DNA of 52,717 nucleotides from Azolla pinnata (GCA_037176905.1 JBBBWG010029488.1:1-52717), one strand, 5' to 3'; counted from the first letter of the stretch, positions 12,800 to 25,450 are shown. Notes: generated by a model from the letters alone, not told the origin. Program-made: numbers and translations.

Positions 12800-13292
12800 A
12801 TACATCCATCCATATGCATGTACACATACATACATACATACATACATGCATACAGACATATACGCCCATGTTGCATGCGCACGTGCATGCATGGTATGCA
12901 TGGTATTTACCATTCCGCGGCATTCGTCGGTAAAATCCTCGAACCCCGAAGAGAATCCGAACGAAACGCATCACGTAAAAACGCATTCTTCTCTGGTCTC
13001 ATAGGTTCATACGTGACCCTCGAAGACGGTAATCAAATCTATCGATCTATCGATCTATCTATGAATCTATCGATCAATGCTGTGCATGGCATGTATGGCA
13101 TATGGATGCATGTCTGGCGTTGCTGCTGGATGGCATGCATGGCATGCATGCATGCATGCTCTGCATGGCATGTATGCATGTGTGTATGTATGCATGGCAT
13201 GTATGCATGTATGTATGTATGCATGGCATGTATGCATGTATGTATGTATGCATGACATGTATGCATGTATGTATGTATGCATGGCTGATGCC
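12800..13292. repeat. ATGC/GTAT-type tetranucleotide minisatellite
   Basis: Two blocks, about 12785-12905 and 13080-13292. The second consists of a higher-order unit of about 36 bp (a catggcatgtatgcatg block plus tatgtatgtatg) repeated at least four times with one-base variants. It is open on both strands, and the ORFs rich in Met, Cys, His and Tyr are artefacts of the repeat. Confidence 0.85.
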
Positions 13293-13645
13293 TAAAAATG
13301 GAAGGAGCCCAAATTTAGAGCCGCCATTTCTATTTTTGGCGGCGGAAAAGCGGCGGCCAAAAAAGAAAAAAAAACAAAAAAACGGGAGCCAGAAAAAAAA
13401 GCAAAAAAAACAACGTGTCAAATAAATCTGTAGCCCCAGTCAAAGGACAAAGAAAGAGAACAAAAAGCTCTTTTTTTTTTCCCTTCCTTTTCTTTTTTCT
13501 TTTTTGTTATTAACTAAATTTCTTTCTTTCTTTTTGTGTTTTTTTCCTCTTTTTTTCTTTTTTTCAGAACTAGTTTCCCGGCTGCGTGTCTTATTTGAAC
13601 AAACAGAACAAACGAGAGAAGAAGCAGAATCCTAAATAATTCTAA

Positions 13646-13821
13646 ATAATTCTAAATAAGTGATGAGTCTTTTACAATTTTACTTAACTGAAGAAGAAGC
13701 AGATGAATAGCTCATCCTGGTCCGAGACTTGAAATAATTCTAAGTAAGTGATGATTCTTTTACAATTTTACTTAACTGGAGAAGAAGTAGATGAATAGCT
13801 CATCCTGGTATGAGACTTTTT
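13646..13821. repeat. 88-bp tandem duplication
   Basis: The block beginning ataattctaaataagtgatg at 13646 is repeated from 13734 with about six substitutions, ending in ctcatcctggt and gagact in both copies. It is flanked by T-rich low-complexity sequence. No coding function seen. Confidence 0.85.
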
Positions 13822-15339
13822 TTTTTGCAGTACGACGTTACAGATAATTTGGAAGCTAAGGTGCTCAAAGTTGTTTAAAAGTTAAACAAATCCTCTCTGG
13901 CAGAAGCCATTGTCGATATAGGGGTCAAATCTTATATATACCCCGAAGGCGATTTATGATAATTTTCAGTTTCATTTTGAGCAAGCAGAAAAGCTATGAC
14001 ATTGCTTCCATGGACAGTGAGATAGTCACCCATTTTATTTGTTGGTACAATATCTAAAACCATATATACGCCCCCCAAATGGTTATTCCCTCCGTCGTAA
14101 TTGTTCTCGAAACAGCTGGTAACTACATCTGTTTACACTTGTTTATGACGGATGATAAGTAGTATAATCTTCATAAAAAAGAAGGGATAAATAAATAGGT
14201 AAAACGATAAAAAGAACGCCTCACAAAAGTGCATCAAAATTACATTTTAGCGCCCACTAAAACTAAAACAATCAAGCCGGCGCATAGTTTTAATATATCG
14301 ACGCTCGATGAAAATCGAATTAATCAACTGATCAACGCTCAAGCAATTGATGAACGCGTTGGTCAACGACAAACTTCTGCTAATCAAACACAGAAGGGAA
14401 TCGATCGGGATGGATTAATGCGAAACGATGAAGAACAGAATCAATTAACCTTACACTAGCTGAAGGAATCGGGTGTTAATTCTCGGGGGCAGACGAGTGC
14501 AAGCATTGATTCGCAATTGCTGATTGCAGTAGGCGTTAAAATGTAATTTATAATTTGGTCAGGCGTTTTGGTTTGTGCACGTATAATACGTATAAGGGGA
14601 TCAATCGAGTCGGAGCGCGAGATTTGAAAGATTAAACTAAGGAGGAAATTGAATCGGGGGGCTCGGTTTCACACGGGGCGGTCCGAACGGACAGCTTCTG
14701 TTTCTGTGTAACTAGAGCTTGTTGTCCGAACCAAGGGAAGAAAGTTCGGTTAGTTAGTTAGTTAGTTAGTTAGGGTTCAGGTTTCTATGAACAAACTTGC
14801 CTCACATACATACATCAGAAACACAGATATCAGACATCAAACACACACACACACACACGCACACATATACATATCTTGGTTAAGCTATGTATGTAAATAT
14901 AGTACTAGTATTCAATGCATGTATGCATGCGTATGTATATAGATCCATATGTGTGTGTATGCACTATATTCATAGGACAACTCTAAAATATATGGTGATA
15001 AAATATAATATATGCTTATACTTTGGAAGGGCACATAAACAAACAATATGTATAACTTAAGCTGGAACTTTTAAAAACTATAGGAAATGTCTTCCACGGC
15101 TAGCTGGCAAAAAGAAGCCCTAAACTAAAAAAAACCCTAAAACTCGAAGAGCAGAAATTACAAAGGAAAACAAAAATCCAAGAGAATAAATCCGCATCTA
15201 TAAGTAAAACTTCCTTTTCGGTAATTAGCGGTCGTCATTTTAAAACAATTGAATTACTTCGTATGTTCGGAAGGGGGGATTTAATAAATTAAGCCCCCCG
15301 TTTTTAATTTATTTTCTCTTGGTTTTTATTTAATTCAGC
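13822..15339. other. gene-free spacer
   Basis: Includes a 76-codon plus ORF (14229-14459) without recognisable features, a (GTTA)n run near 14749-14773, a CA run near 14841 and isolated telo-like aaaccctaa words near 15118-15145. No exon-intron structure or mobile-element ends could be supported. Confidence 0.4.
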
Positions 15340-16165
15340 ACGAGCATCACCACCATCGCCTTCATCACGACCATCAGCACCATCACCATCATCACCATCA
15401 CCACCATCATCACCGCATCACAGCATCACCATCCTCACCACCACCACAATCATCACCATCCTCACCATCACCACCACCATCATCACCATCCTCACCATCA
15501 CCACCACCATCATCACCATCACCACCATCACCACCATCACCACCATCACCACCATCACGATCATCACCACCATCACCATCACCATCATGATCATCACTGC
15601 CATCATAATCATCACCATCATCATCAGAATCATCAAGATCATCATCATCACGACCATCACCATCACCATGATCATGATCATCATCACCGCCATCATGATG
15701 ATTATCACCATCATCATCACATCACCATCGCCACCATCCTGATCATCACCATCGCCACCATCATGATCATCACCATCGCCACGATCATGATCATCACCAT
15801 AACCACCATCATCATCATCACCATCATTATCATCACCACGGCCATCAGCACCACCAGCATCATCACCACCATCAGCACCACCAGCACCACCATCATCATC
15901 ACCATCACCACCACAATCACGACCATGACCATCATCATCATCACAGCCGCCACCATCACCACCATGTCATGATCACCACAGTCACGATCATCAGCATTAT
16001 CAGCATCATCAGCATCATCAGCATCATCAGCATCACCACCATGACCATTATCATCACCATGACCACCATCATCACCATGACCACCATCATCACTATCACC
16101 ACCATCACCACCATCATCACCACATCATGATAATCACCACCACCACCACCGTCATCATCATCATC
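15340..16165. repeat. long (CAT/CAC/CAG) minisatellite, about 820 bp
   Basis: The plus strand is almost entirely cat, cac, gat and cag triplets with higher-order units such as cacgatcatgatcatcacc (15770-15800) and a catcatcag run (15990-16030). Both strands stay open for over 80 codons in several frames, as expected for triplet repeats. There is no start context, splice site or non-repeat domain. Confidence 0.9.
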
Positions 16166-16678
16166 GTCAGAGCTTCTTCTTCCTTCTGCTTCTGCTTCCT
16201 TCTTCTTTCCTTCTACTTAGCTTCTTCATCTTCTTCCTTCTGCTGCTGCTTCTTCTTCTTCTTCATTCTGCTTCGGCTGCTTCCTTCCTTCTTCCTTCTT
16301 CCTTCTGCTTAGCCTATTAATAACCATTACTAAATCGTCCTCTGTTTTCCTAACATTAACTGCGGATATAAATAGATGGATGAATGCATACATGCATGGA
16401 ACGCATGCAGATTCATGCAACGCAGGCATGGCCATGGAGCCATGGATCGTACACATCCATGGCGCTGAATCAGACAGAAAGAACAGAACAGAACGGAACG
16501 GAACAGAAGAGAACAGAACTGGAAGCTGTGTGGGCTTGAATTGATGCGGAAAAATCTTTCGGTCTTCTCTTCTTTACTGTTATCCATGGGCATTATTGTT
16601 ACTTAAGTCGCGATATTCTCAGAGAATTGAGCTCCAGCACGCCATAGCCGTCGCTCACTCACTCACACACAACACAGA

Positions 16679-16732
<54 letters not shown>

Positions 16733-17460
16733 TGTCTATGTCTGTGTAAGAAATCTATGGCCTTCTTCCTTATTATATATGTCTAAGTAGCTACCTAGGC
16801 TGCTACTATCTCCGGGTTTAATTAACTCGGGCAATCAATTTGAGCTCTCAATCTCATCGATCTCTGCAGAGATGATGCCATCATCTAACTAAGATCAATC
16901 CAATTCTAACTGAAGATATACATCTCTCGGAAGCAGCAGCAGCAGCAGCAGCAGCAGTAGCAGAAGAAGGAAGAAGGAAGAAGAAGGAGAAAGAAGAAGG
17001 AAGAAGAAGAAGGAAGGAAGGAAGGAAGGAGAAAGAAGAAGCAGAAGAAGGAGAAGAGGATGACGCAGAAGAAAGCAAAGAAGTATAATGTAGAGAATGA
17101 AGCAGCAGAAGAAAAGAAACCAGCTATGGTGAGCTGCTTCTAGGCATATAGGCTGCTCTGCTTCCCCACCATAGCCACCATTTTCTGCATACGCAGTAGA
17201 GCTCATAAATTTGTGGGCAGATTGTTAGTGTTTTGAATTCGATACTTAGCACTACTTGATAGCTGCAGCTATGGAGTCCGAGCTTTCTTCTCCTTCTCCT
17301 CCTTCTAGTCTTCTTCTTCTTCTTCTTCTTCTTCTTCTTCTTCTTGCCCACAGCGCAGATTTATGATTCTCTCTGTTTTCTTCTTCTTTCTCTGCAGATT
17401 TCTGGTACAGAAATCGCGCCTGTAGAGAGGTAGAATCGAGTTCAGCGAGCTCCGGTGGGG
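16166..17460 (+). other. upstream region and probable 5' leader of the TEL gene
   Basis: Contains CTT-rich sequence (16170-16310), a CT dinucleotide run of about 40 bp near 16680-16732, a CAG run near 16936-16958, a GAAGGA purine tract to about 17070 and a CTT run near 17308-17345. It ends 115 bp before the TEL start codon. Long CT and CTT runs are common in plant 5' UTRs. The transcription start cannot be placed. Confidence 0.4.
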
Positions 17461-20400
17461 ATGATGATGGAAGAAGCCATGGCGGCTGCCAGGTTCTTGA
17501 TGAAGCTGCCATCGGATTACAGTACGCAGAGTACGAGCATATCCATGGCGCCTGCATCTCCATCTCCATCTCCATCGCCTTCTTCTTCTTCTTCTTCATC
17601 ATCATCATCATCATCATCATCATCTTCTTCTTCTTCTTCTTCTGCAGAGATCTGTCAGTCATCGTCCCAGAACAGCGACCCATCCAGAATCTCTGCGAGC
17701 CTCGGAAAACCCTACGCTGAGGCTAGCGACAGCAGCAGCCATGGCGGCTCGCAAGCTCCTCGATCCAAAGAGGCTGTGAAGAAGAAGAAGAAGAAGAATC
17801 AGAGCAGGAGCTCTAGCAGTGAATCCATGGCCGCCACCACTCCTTCTTCTTCTTCTCCTTCTTCTTCCGTTTCTGCTTCTTCTGCTTCTTCTGCTTCGTC
17901 TGCTGCTGTTCCTGATGATGATGGCCATGGAGGGGAAGAATCAAATGCAGAGAAAGCTATGGAAGCGGAAGCAAGCTATAAAGCTATGAGCGAGAACCTA
18001 TCTGCCGCTTCTTCTTCTTCTTCGACTTCATCGTCTTCTCCTTCTCCTTCGTCTGCGTCTTCATCTTCATCTTCATCTTCATCTTCATCTGCAGCTTCAT
18101 CTTCATCTTCATCTTCGTCTTCATCTGCAGCTTCATCTGCAGCTTCATCTTCATCTTCTTCGTCTTCATCTGCAGCTTCATCTTCATCTTCTTCGTCTTC
18201 ATCTGCATCTTCATCTTCATCTTCTTCGTCTTCATCTGCAGGTTCAGCTTCATCTTCATCTTCATCTTCATCTTCATCTTCATCTTCATCTTCATCTTCA
18301 TCTTCAACTTCGTCTTCATCTTCATCTTCACCTTCGTCTTCATCTTCGTCTTCATCTTTATCTTCTTCGTCTTCATCTGCAGCTTCATCTTCATCTTCAT
18401 CTTCTTCGTCTTCATCTGCAGCTTCATCTTCATCTACATCTTCGCCTTCTTCTTCATCTTCGGCTTCTTCTCTGCAGAGAAACAGCAATGAGAACACAGG
18501 AGCAATCATCAGCTTGGATCCCAACGCCATGGAATTCCGACCTTCTTCTTCCTCGCTACCTTCGCACAGTAACCATCGCCATAGCCTCCCTCCTCCTCCT
18601 CCTCCTCCTCCTCCTCCAACTCCTCCTGCTCTTCGTCACCATCGCCATCACCACCATCACCATCTCCATCGCCAAACCCTAATCCCCAAGATGCAACCTT
18701 TCCTCTCCCAGAGCCCCGAGCTGCAGCACATTCCCGAGCCTGCTTACCCCGCCATCGCCGCCGAGCCTTACCGTTACTACCCCAACTCCATCGCCGCCGC
18801 TCCTGCTTCCATGGCTCCTCTCAACGAGCCTGCATTCCCCAACGAGCTCGCCTTCTCGTCGTCGTCGTCGTCGTCGTCGTCTTCGTCATCATCAAGAAGC
18901 TCCGGCTATGGCGATGGCACGGATCAAGCGGCCGCAGCTCTGTCGCACGGCCCGTACCCTAACAATCTCTGCCCTAATCCGTCGCTCGCCCTTCTCTTCG
19001 AAGGCTCGTCTGCGCCGATCTCGCCGAATGCTCTGCTGATGCCGCCTCATCACGGCGAAGACAGCAATCTGCGCCTTCCTCCTCCCCACCATTTCTCTGC
19101 GAGCTTCAACCAGGCGAGCAGAGCCATGGCCGTGAGCTCCATGAGCATCCCCAGCCCGAGCATCTTCATCCACAAGCAGTTCCGCCCCTGCCATGGCACC
19201 GCCGTCATCAAGGAGCACATCTCCAGATGCCTCCTCATCACCGGCTTGCCCGCCCCAAACCCTAACCCTAATCTGAGCAGGAGGAAGCTGCGCGCGGAGA
19301 TGGAGTCCAAGTGGGGCGCCGTGCAGGCTCTGCAGTGCGGGAAGCTTCCAGAAGGCCTGGTCTGGGTTCAGTTCTACGATCTGAGAGCCGCGAAGCAAGC
19401 TCTCATGGACATGCAAGGCCAGCATTTGCTGAGGCAACAGCAGTTTCAGCAGCAGTTCAAGCACTTCATCGATCTTCCTCATCATCATCATCATCATCAT
19501 CATCTTCATCCTCCTCCTACTCCTCCTGCTCCTCCTCCGCCTCCTCCTCACCTTCATCATCATCATCATCATCATCAGCATCAGCATCAGCATCAGCATC
19601 ATGCCATGGCTCCTTCCACCTTAAATCTGGAGATCGGCGGCTCTGCGAGCGATCGGAGGTCATTTGCTAATGCCGGGAAGGCAGACAATGGCTGTCGCGA
19701 CGGTGATGCTGCTGCTCCTGGAGGCGATTGGAACGCTGAGGAATCTTCCGCCATGGATTGTGGGAGAGGTCTTCTCTGCGGAAACGTGGTCTGGGCGCAG
19801 TACATTGCAGCTTGGAGCATGCCAATCTGTTCAGATCAATGCGGTGATGGTGATGGTGATGGTGATGGTGATGGCGATGAGCATGATGGCGGCCATGGCA
19901 GCTACAGCTCTGCGCATCCTGACAACCATGGCACCTTGGTCTTGTTCAATGTCGGGGCCGAGGTGAACATGCAGGAGCTCCGAGAAGCGTTTGAGAAGTT
20001 CGGTAAGTTCCTTCTGCCTTCTGTCTGCCTTCTTGTTCGATTCGACCTGCTTATGGAATTGATCCAAAGCTTTAGCTGATGATGATGAAAACTTCCTGGA
20101 ATCGATTGACTGATGGGTAGAAGGCTAGCCCTGCTTTCTTTGATTTGATCTGGTTATGCGAATCGAAGCTTAGCTGGTGATGATGATGAAGCTAAACTAC
20201 CTTGAATCGGATCGATCGATCGAAGCCAAGTCCTGCTTTCTTTCGATTCGACCTGGTTATGGGAATTGAAGCTTAGAGCTTAGATGATGATGATGATGAT
20301 GATGATGGAACTACCTGGAATCGATCGATCGATCAGTCATTGCCGTTCCACCGATTATGGATCGAAGCATAGATAGTAAATAACCTGCATGCAATCCATG

Positions 20401-20536
20401 GATTGATTGATCCGTCCATCGATTGAATGGAATGATACCTGTTAGGAGTAGACCCACTTGGGTATTTACACTCCGATGTAAAAAGGAGAAATGTGGCCTC
20501 GAAAGTGGATAGATATGGAGCTTACGTGATGCTGCT

Positions 20537-20567
<31 letters not shown>

Positions 20568-23500
20568 ATGGTGAAACTACCTGCAATTGATTGATTTATC
20601 AGTCATTTCCATTGTACTGATTATAGTTTGAACCATAGATAGTGAAATAACCTGCAATCCATGGATCAATTGATCCATCCATCAATCAATGCATCAACCG
20701 GATGGAATGATTCCTATTAGGATTAGACCCACCTTGTATTTACACTCCAAAGGGAGGCTCAAAGGAGAAATGTCGCCTTGAAAGGTGATACTTATGGAGG
20801 AAAGGATTCTGACCTGGGGACTTCTTATATTGCCCACATGGCAAAATGTACTTGCTGGCTTTCAATACCTATTGGGAAGCAGATTTCCAAGGGGGGGAAA
20901 AAGTTAGAGCTTGCCCTCCTTTTTGTTCACATTGGAAATGACACTATACTAGAGCATATGAGGGAAAAAGTAGCTTCTTACTGACATGGAGAAGGAAGAG
21001 AGGAGACATGACTGAAACTGCTACCAAGGCAATGATGCAATGGAGCATGACAAAGGAATCCTGAGCAAGAAACCTCCATGAATGGGAGCATGGAGGAGCA
21101 TCGATCCAATCGGTATAATGCAAACTGATAAGACCATCCATCTTCTTTTCTCTCTTTCACCTGCCTCCATTGGGCAATGCTTTGGACATGAGCAAGCTTT
21201 CCATCACCACCATGATTCATGCTTTGGGAGTCTGTGTCTGTGGCATGATGTGTTTTCGCAGGCGATGTCCGAGAGCTCAGGGAAGCTCCGCTGAAGAAAC
21301 AGCACAAGTTTGTCGAATTCTATGACTCCCGGGATGCGGAGGCGGCATGGAGCGCATTGAACGGGAAAGAGATCTGCGGGAAGCCGATGAAGATCGAGTT
21401 CAGCAGACAAGGATCGAGGCTGGGGAGCGTGGGGAGCCAGAAGCACAAAGCAGCAGCTGCCCAACAGGTTGAATACAGATCGAGCACTACCGGCACTACC
21501 AATCCAAGCGCTAACTTCAGCGGAAGTGATAGCGGCGGTGGCTATGATGCTACTTCTATGCCTCTTGTGAACCACCATGGTGAAGAAGGAGCTCATCTTG
21601 AGCATTGCAGCTGGATTGGTGACATGAAGGGCTTTCCCGAGCCCTACATCGGCTGGCAAGGCTATGGCACCACTCATCACTATGTGAGTTTCCCACCTCC
21701 ATTGCTGGAATGGGGAGCTCCGCCGCATGCGGAGCAACCACCAGCACCGCCATTAGCACCTCGGCCGATGCTCATCCCTGGCATGCTAAGCCCACATCAT
21801 CATCAGGCCCATAGATTCGTGGGCGATTTGCCGCCGATCTGCCCACCGAAGCCGATCTTCGCCGATCCCGATTTCGATCTCGATCCGCCTGAAGATGATA
21901 GCCATAGCCATAGGCGATCGAATCATCGGCGGAGCCGCGATCTGCACACAAGCCAGATGAACTCAGCAACAAGGAGGCGATCTTCAGTCAGCCGAAACCC
22001 AGCTCCGCACCCCAACGCACGACGAATTGCTGCGGTTCGTGCTGGGATGAATCGGATAGCTCAGATGCATCCAGAAAGCGCTCATCGGAGGGTCTTCCCT
22101 GTCCATCGAGGAGGAGGCGGGGGGCATCTGGTGCATTTCGAGTACAACGAAAGCGAGGCTTTCGTGCCCTCGACGAACCCGAGGACGACGCTGATGGTCC
22201 GCAATATTCCCAACAAGTATAGGTATGTAGCTGTCTATTGGCTCATCGGATGATCGTTCTTCGATTCCGGGGGCGCTAGCTAAGTAAGTCGATCTCGCGT
22301 TTCTCGTGTTCATATGTCAGCCAGCAGATGCTGCTGTCTTTGCTGGACAAGCATTGCCTGGAATGCAACAAGAGCGCGATTCTGATGAAGGAGCCCGAGT
22401 CCGCTTTCGATTTCGTGTACCTCCCCATCGATTTCAAGTATGGCAGTAATCTTTATACAGTTTTTTATGTACTTGAGAGACCCCCCCCCCCACCTTTTGG
22501 TACTGATTTGCTGCTGTTGCAATTTAAAGAGCCAGCCAGTACAGACTTTGGATTGATCGTTTCTTCCCGTTTTGATAACTCCGTAGGAATCGGTGCAATT
22601 TGGGATATGCATTTGTGAACTTCACTAGTGCCATAGCGACCCTCCGGTTTTACAAGTCGTTCCACGATCAAGCTTGGGAGGAGTTCAATTCGAGGAAGAT
22701 TTGCAAGGTGGCATATGCCCGAGTTCAGGTAATCCTCACTTGCAACGAGAGAGCCGCATCCTGTATGTGCCTCCCTTGCACAACACTCTTTACTGTCACG
22801 CAGACTCATAATGGAAGTAAACATACCTTCAATGGCCATAGAACACCTTCCAAATCTTGATGCATAATGGTGCCTGTGTGATGTTCCCCATGACAAATTT
22901 GGGTCGGTCATAACAGCATCAGAAGAAGGCTACAAGTAGTTGATGTCGATCGAAGGGCTTGATGTTTTCATCTGAAGTTTACGAATGCGCACCAGAAACA
23001 GAGTATTTGCAGAAGGCATGAAACCATTGTGCGCCCAGATAGGTAAATGATTTGCTGCTGGGTGCCATTGAAACAGTCGGTGTTCATCAATCAGGGGAGC
23101 GATATTGTTGAGGTTGATTGAAATGCTGAAGAGCTTATTTCACTGAGACAATAGGTTTCATGTTGTTAAAGCTGGTTTTCGAGCATATGGGCTGATGATC
23201 GCTGTGAATGTGAAAGAAAACTCTGCAGTTTTTTCTGAGCAATTCTTCGATCCGTGTGAAAACTTGTTGTGTTTGCAATGCAGGGAAGGTTAGCTTTGGA
23301 AGATCATTTCAGGAACTCGAGGTTTGCTTGCGATACCGATGAGTATCTGCCGCTGGTGTTTGTGCCTCCGAGGAATGGGCTCGATACTCCTACAACAGCC
23401 CCTGGGGCAGCAAAACTGGGGCGGACTTACTGTGTCCCGAGCCGAGTCAATGCATCGAGAGCTGCCGATGGGGAGGGCAAAGTAGTGCAAGCGCAGGTGG

Positions 23501-23709
23501 AGTCTGAAGCTTCAGGCGGTGATGGTGGTATGGGATATGGTGAAGGTGCTGATTCTGCTGTTGATGATGCTACTGCCAGTGGTGTTGGTACTGGATATGG
23601 TGAAGCTGATGATGCTGCAGCTGTTAGTGGTGTTGGTAGGGGATATGGTGACGACGCTCGCCGCTGCGATAGAGATGGAGATGGAGATGGTGATGGTGAG
23701 CTGCAATGA
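17461..23709 (+). CDS. TEL: TERMINAL EAR1-like Mei2-type RNA-binding protein with giant polyserine tract
   Basis: Five exons close in phase: 17461-20002, 21262-22222, 22321-22437, 22587-22728 and 23284-23709, total 4188 nt, 1395 residues. Translation starts at ATGATGATG. Residues about 39-340 are almost pure serine with alanine, from TCT/TCA/TCG triplets, followed by polyproline and polyhistidine runs. RRM1 is at about 590-665 ([23 protein letters not shown]). RRM2 is at about 824-893 and spans intron 1 ([21 protein letters not shown]). The C-terminal Mei2 RRM3 is at about 1155-1300 ([47 protein letters not shown]), then [11 protein letters not shown]. The spacing and the SQQ after NKY fit the TEL group rather than AML1-5. 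TEL proteins (maize TE1, rice PLA2/LHD2) act in the shoot apex in leaf-initiation timing. Most TELs are near 600-700 residues, so this one is about double, mainly from repeat expansion. All RRM regions look intact. Confidence 0.9.
20030..20800 (+). repeat. nested duplications in TEL intron 1
   Basis: The first part holds three degenerate copies of a unit of about 103-112 bp (anchor ttcgacctg/ttgatctgg then ttatg near 20042, 20145 and 20257, each followed by agctta and a GAT run). The second part is a duplication of about 266 bp: agtcattgccgttccac at 20335 against agtcatttccattgtac at 20601, with matching ctgcaatccatggat and atttacactcc downstream. The intron's real acceptor lies well beyond, at 21261. 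Confidence 0.75.
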
Positions 23710-24269
23710 CTGACTGTTGAAGGAGAGATGCCCAAACCCTAGAGTGGGAGAAAGAAGAAACAAAACAACATGGAGGTGGGAATGAATGATCCAAGCAGAT
23801 CAGATCAACTCATGGTTACTGATAACTCACTGTATACACCAACCACCTCTGCCATTGTATGATTCATGTGAAGGAGAGAGAGAGAGATCTAGTTAGGGTT
23901 GGAAGGCTATGGAGATGAGAGGTGTTTTGAGCTGACAGGGTTTCAACAGAGCTGAGCTCAATACACACAACACCCACATACATTATTACTGATATATACT
24001 CTGATTCATAGTTTTCTCCATTCATCTAGCAAGAAGAAGTGGTTTTTCTTTTAATTTTTTGCAGGAAATCCTGTACAGTTTTCTGCTTGATTCACTCTCA
24101 TTGAGTTTTAACACCCACATACATTACAGATATATTCTCTGATTCATAGTTTTACCATTCATATCTAGCAAGAAGAACAAGAAGTGGCTTTTCTTTTCTT
24201 GTGTGCTTGATTCATCATCATTGAGTTTGATTACTTCTGCTGTCATAGCCTGGAACATCTTCCTGCTGT
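23710..24269 (+). other. TEL 3' flank with a 141-bp duplication
   Basis: Follows the TEL stop codon directly and probably contains its 3' UTR. A segment starting acccacatacatta at 23972 recurs at 24113, sharing ctctgattcatagtttt, ccattcat and ctagcaagaagaa. No other gene is visible. Confidence 0.55.
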
Positions 24270-25450
24270 TCTGAAACCCTAAAAGCCCATCTGCTGTGCA
24301 GATAAAATCTAAACTCCTTACAAAGAACCCTAAATTCTAAACTCTGAACCCTCAACTATATCATGGATGAAATGGTGCAGAGTTTTGTTGCACACAATGT
24401 ATGAACTGCTAAACCCTAATCCCTAAACCACTTCCAAACCCTAAACCATGAAATGCTGTATTAAGCCTTGTTACATGCAATGTATCTTGGCAGCTTACTA
24501 GTCCTCTTTAAACCCCTAAACCACCTTAAATCCCTTAAGCCTAAACCACTTCCAAGTCGAAAATCCTAATCCCTAAAGCTTCAGAAATGAAATGACTGAA
24601 GCTTTGTTACATACAATCATAAACCCGAAACCACTTCCATGCCGAAACTGCTAAACCCTAAACCAGTTCCGAACCCAAACCCCCTAAACCCTAACTCTTG
24701 TGGAATGATGTATGCAAAGCTTTGTTTAATTCAATGTATGCACTCCGTTTCAAGTGCTCTCTAAACCCTAAACCAGTTCCAAGCCCTAAAACCTAGACCC
24801 TAGAACTAAACCATGCGTTAAACCCTAAACCATCTTACACTGGCATCCCTTAAACCCTAAACCATCTTACCCTGGCGTCTCTCAAACCCTAAACCATCTT
24901 ACACTGGCATCCCTAAACCCTAAACCATCCTACACTGCCATGCCTAAACCCTAAACCATCTTACACTCCCATCCCTAAACCTTAAACCATCCTACACTCC
25001 CATCCCTAAACCCTAAACCATCTTACATTACCACCCTTAAACCCTAAACCATCTTTACGCTGCGATCGCTTAAACCCAAAACCATCTTACAGTGCTATCC
25101 CTAAAACCCTAAACCAGCGAGACTTTTGAACGGTCCGTGCAGGTATTTGTCGAAATCGGGCGGAACGATTGCGCACGTGATGGCTATGCCGAGAGTGACC
25201 TTTGCGACGTTTGAATGGATCTCGAGGATCGGCTTCGATACAGATGAGCTGGTTTTCGAAGACGATCCACGGACAAGCAGCGTCCTGGGAGTGAGTGTGA
25301 GAGCATGCATCGGGATTCCAAACCCTAACCCTAACCCTAGAACAGCTGTGAGCCCAGGCGCTAAATGCATCGCTTAAAGCACCCAACACTCTAATCACCA
25401 AACCCGAAACCCTAGAACCCTAAACCCTAAACCCTAAACCTTTACAACAA
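24270..25450. repeat. telomere-derived minisatellite (CCCTAAACCAT unit)
   Basis: The first half is a loose mixture of ccctaaacc words. From about 24820 to 25110 it becomes a regular array of about nine units of roughly 31-36 bp, each joining ccctaaaccatc to ttacactggcatcc (variants ctcccat, ctgccat, ttaccac). A separate block at 25319-25340 and 25408-25440 returns to plain ccctaa and ccctaaa. The unit is a telomere heptamer fused to non-telomeric sequence and then amplified in tandem. Confidence 0.85.

Noticed and set aside
12550..12933. Polyhistidine ORF and its Ser/Pro and Ile/Thr companions
   Set aside because: All frames and both strands are open because the DNA is (CATCAC)n. No start context, signal or conserved domain supports a protein.
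12800..13292. CRISPR-like array
   Set aside because: Units are contiguous simple repeats without unique spacers, and the DNA is plant nuclear.
13039..13425. Overlapping Met/Cys/His/Tyr-rich ORFs on both strands
   Set aside because: Produced by the ATGC/GTAT tetranucleotide array. Cysteine-rich appearance is a reading of the repeat.
15418..15972. Met/Val/Ile ORFs resembling membrane proteins
   Set aside because: Antisense or shifted readings of CAT/CAC triplets with no charged flanks or conserved motif.
17976..18530. Minus-strand ORF of 184 residues made of Glu/Asp/Ala
   Set aside because: It is the antisense reading of the TEL polyserine triplets. The plus frame continues into intact RRMs, while the minus frame has no domain.
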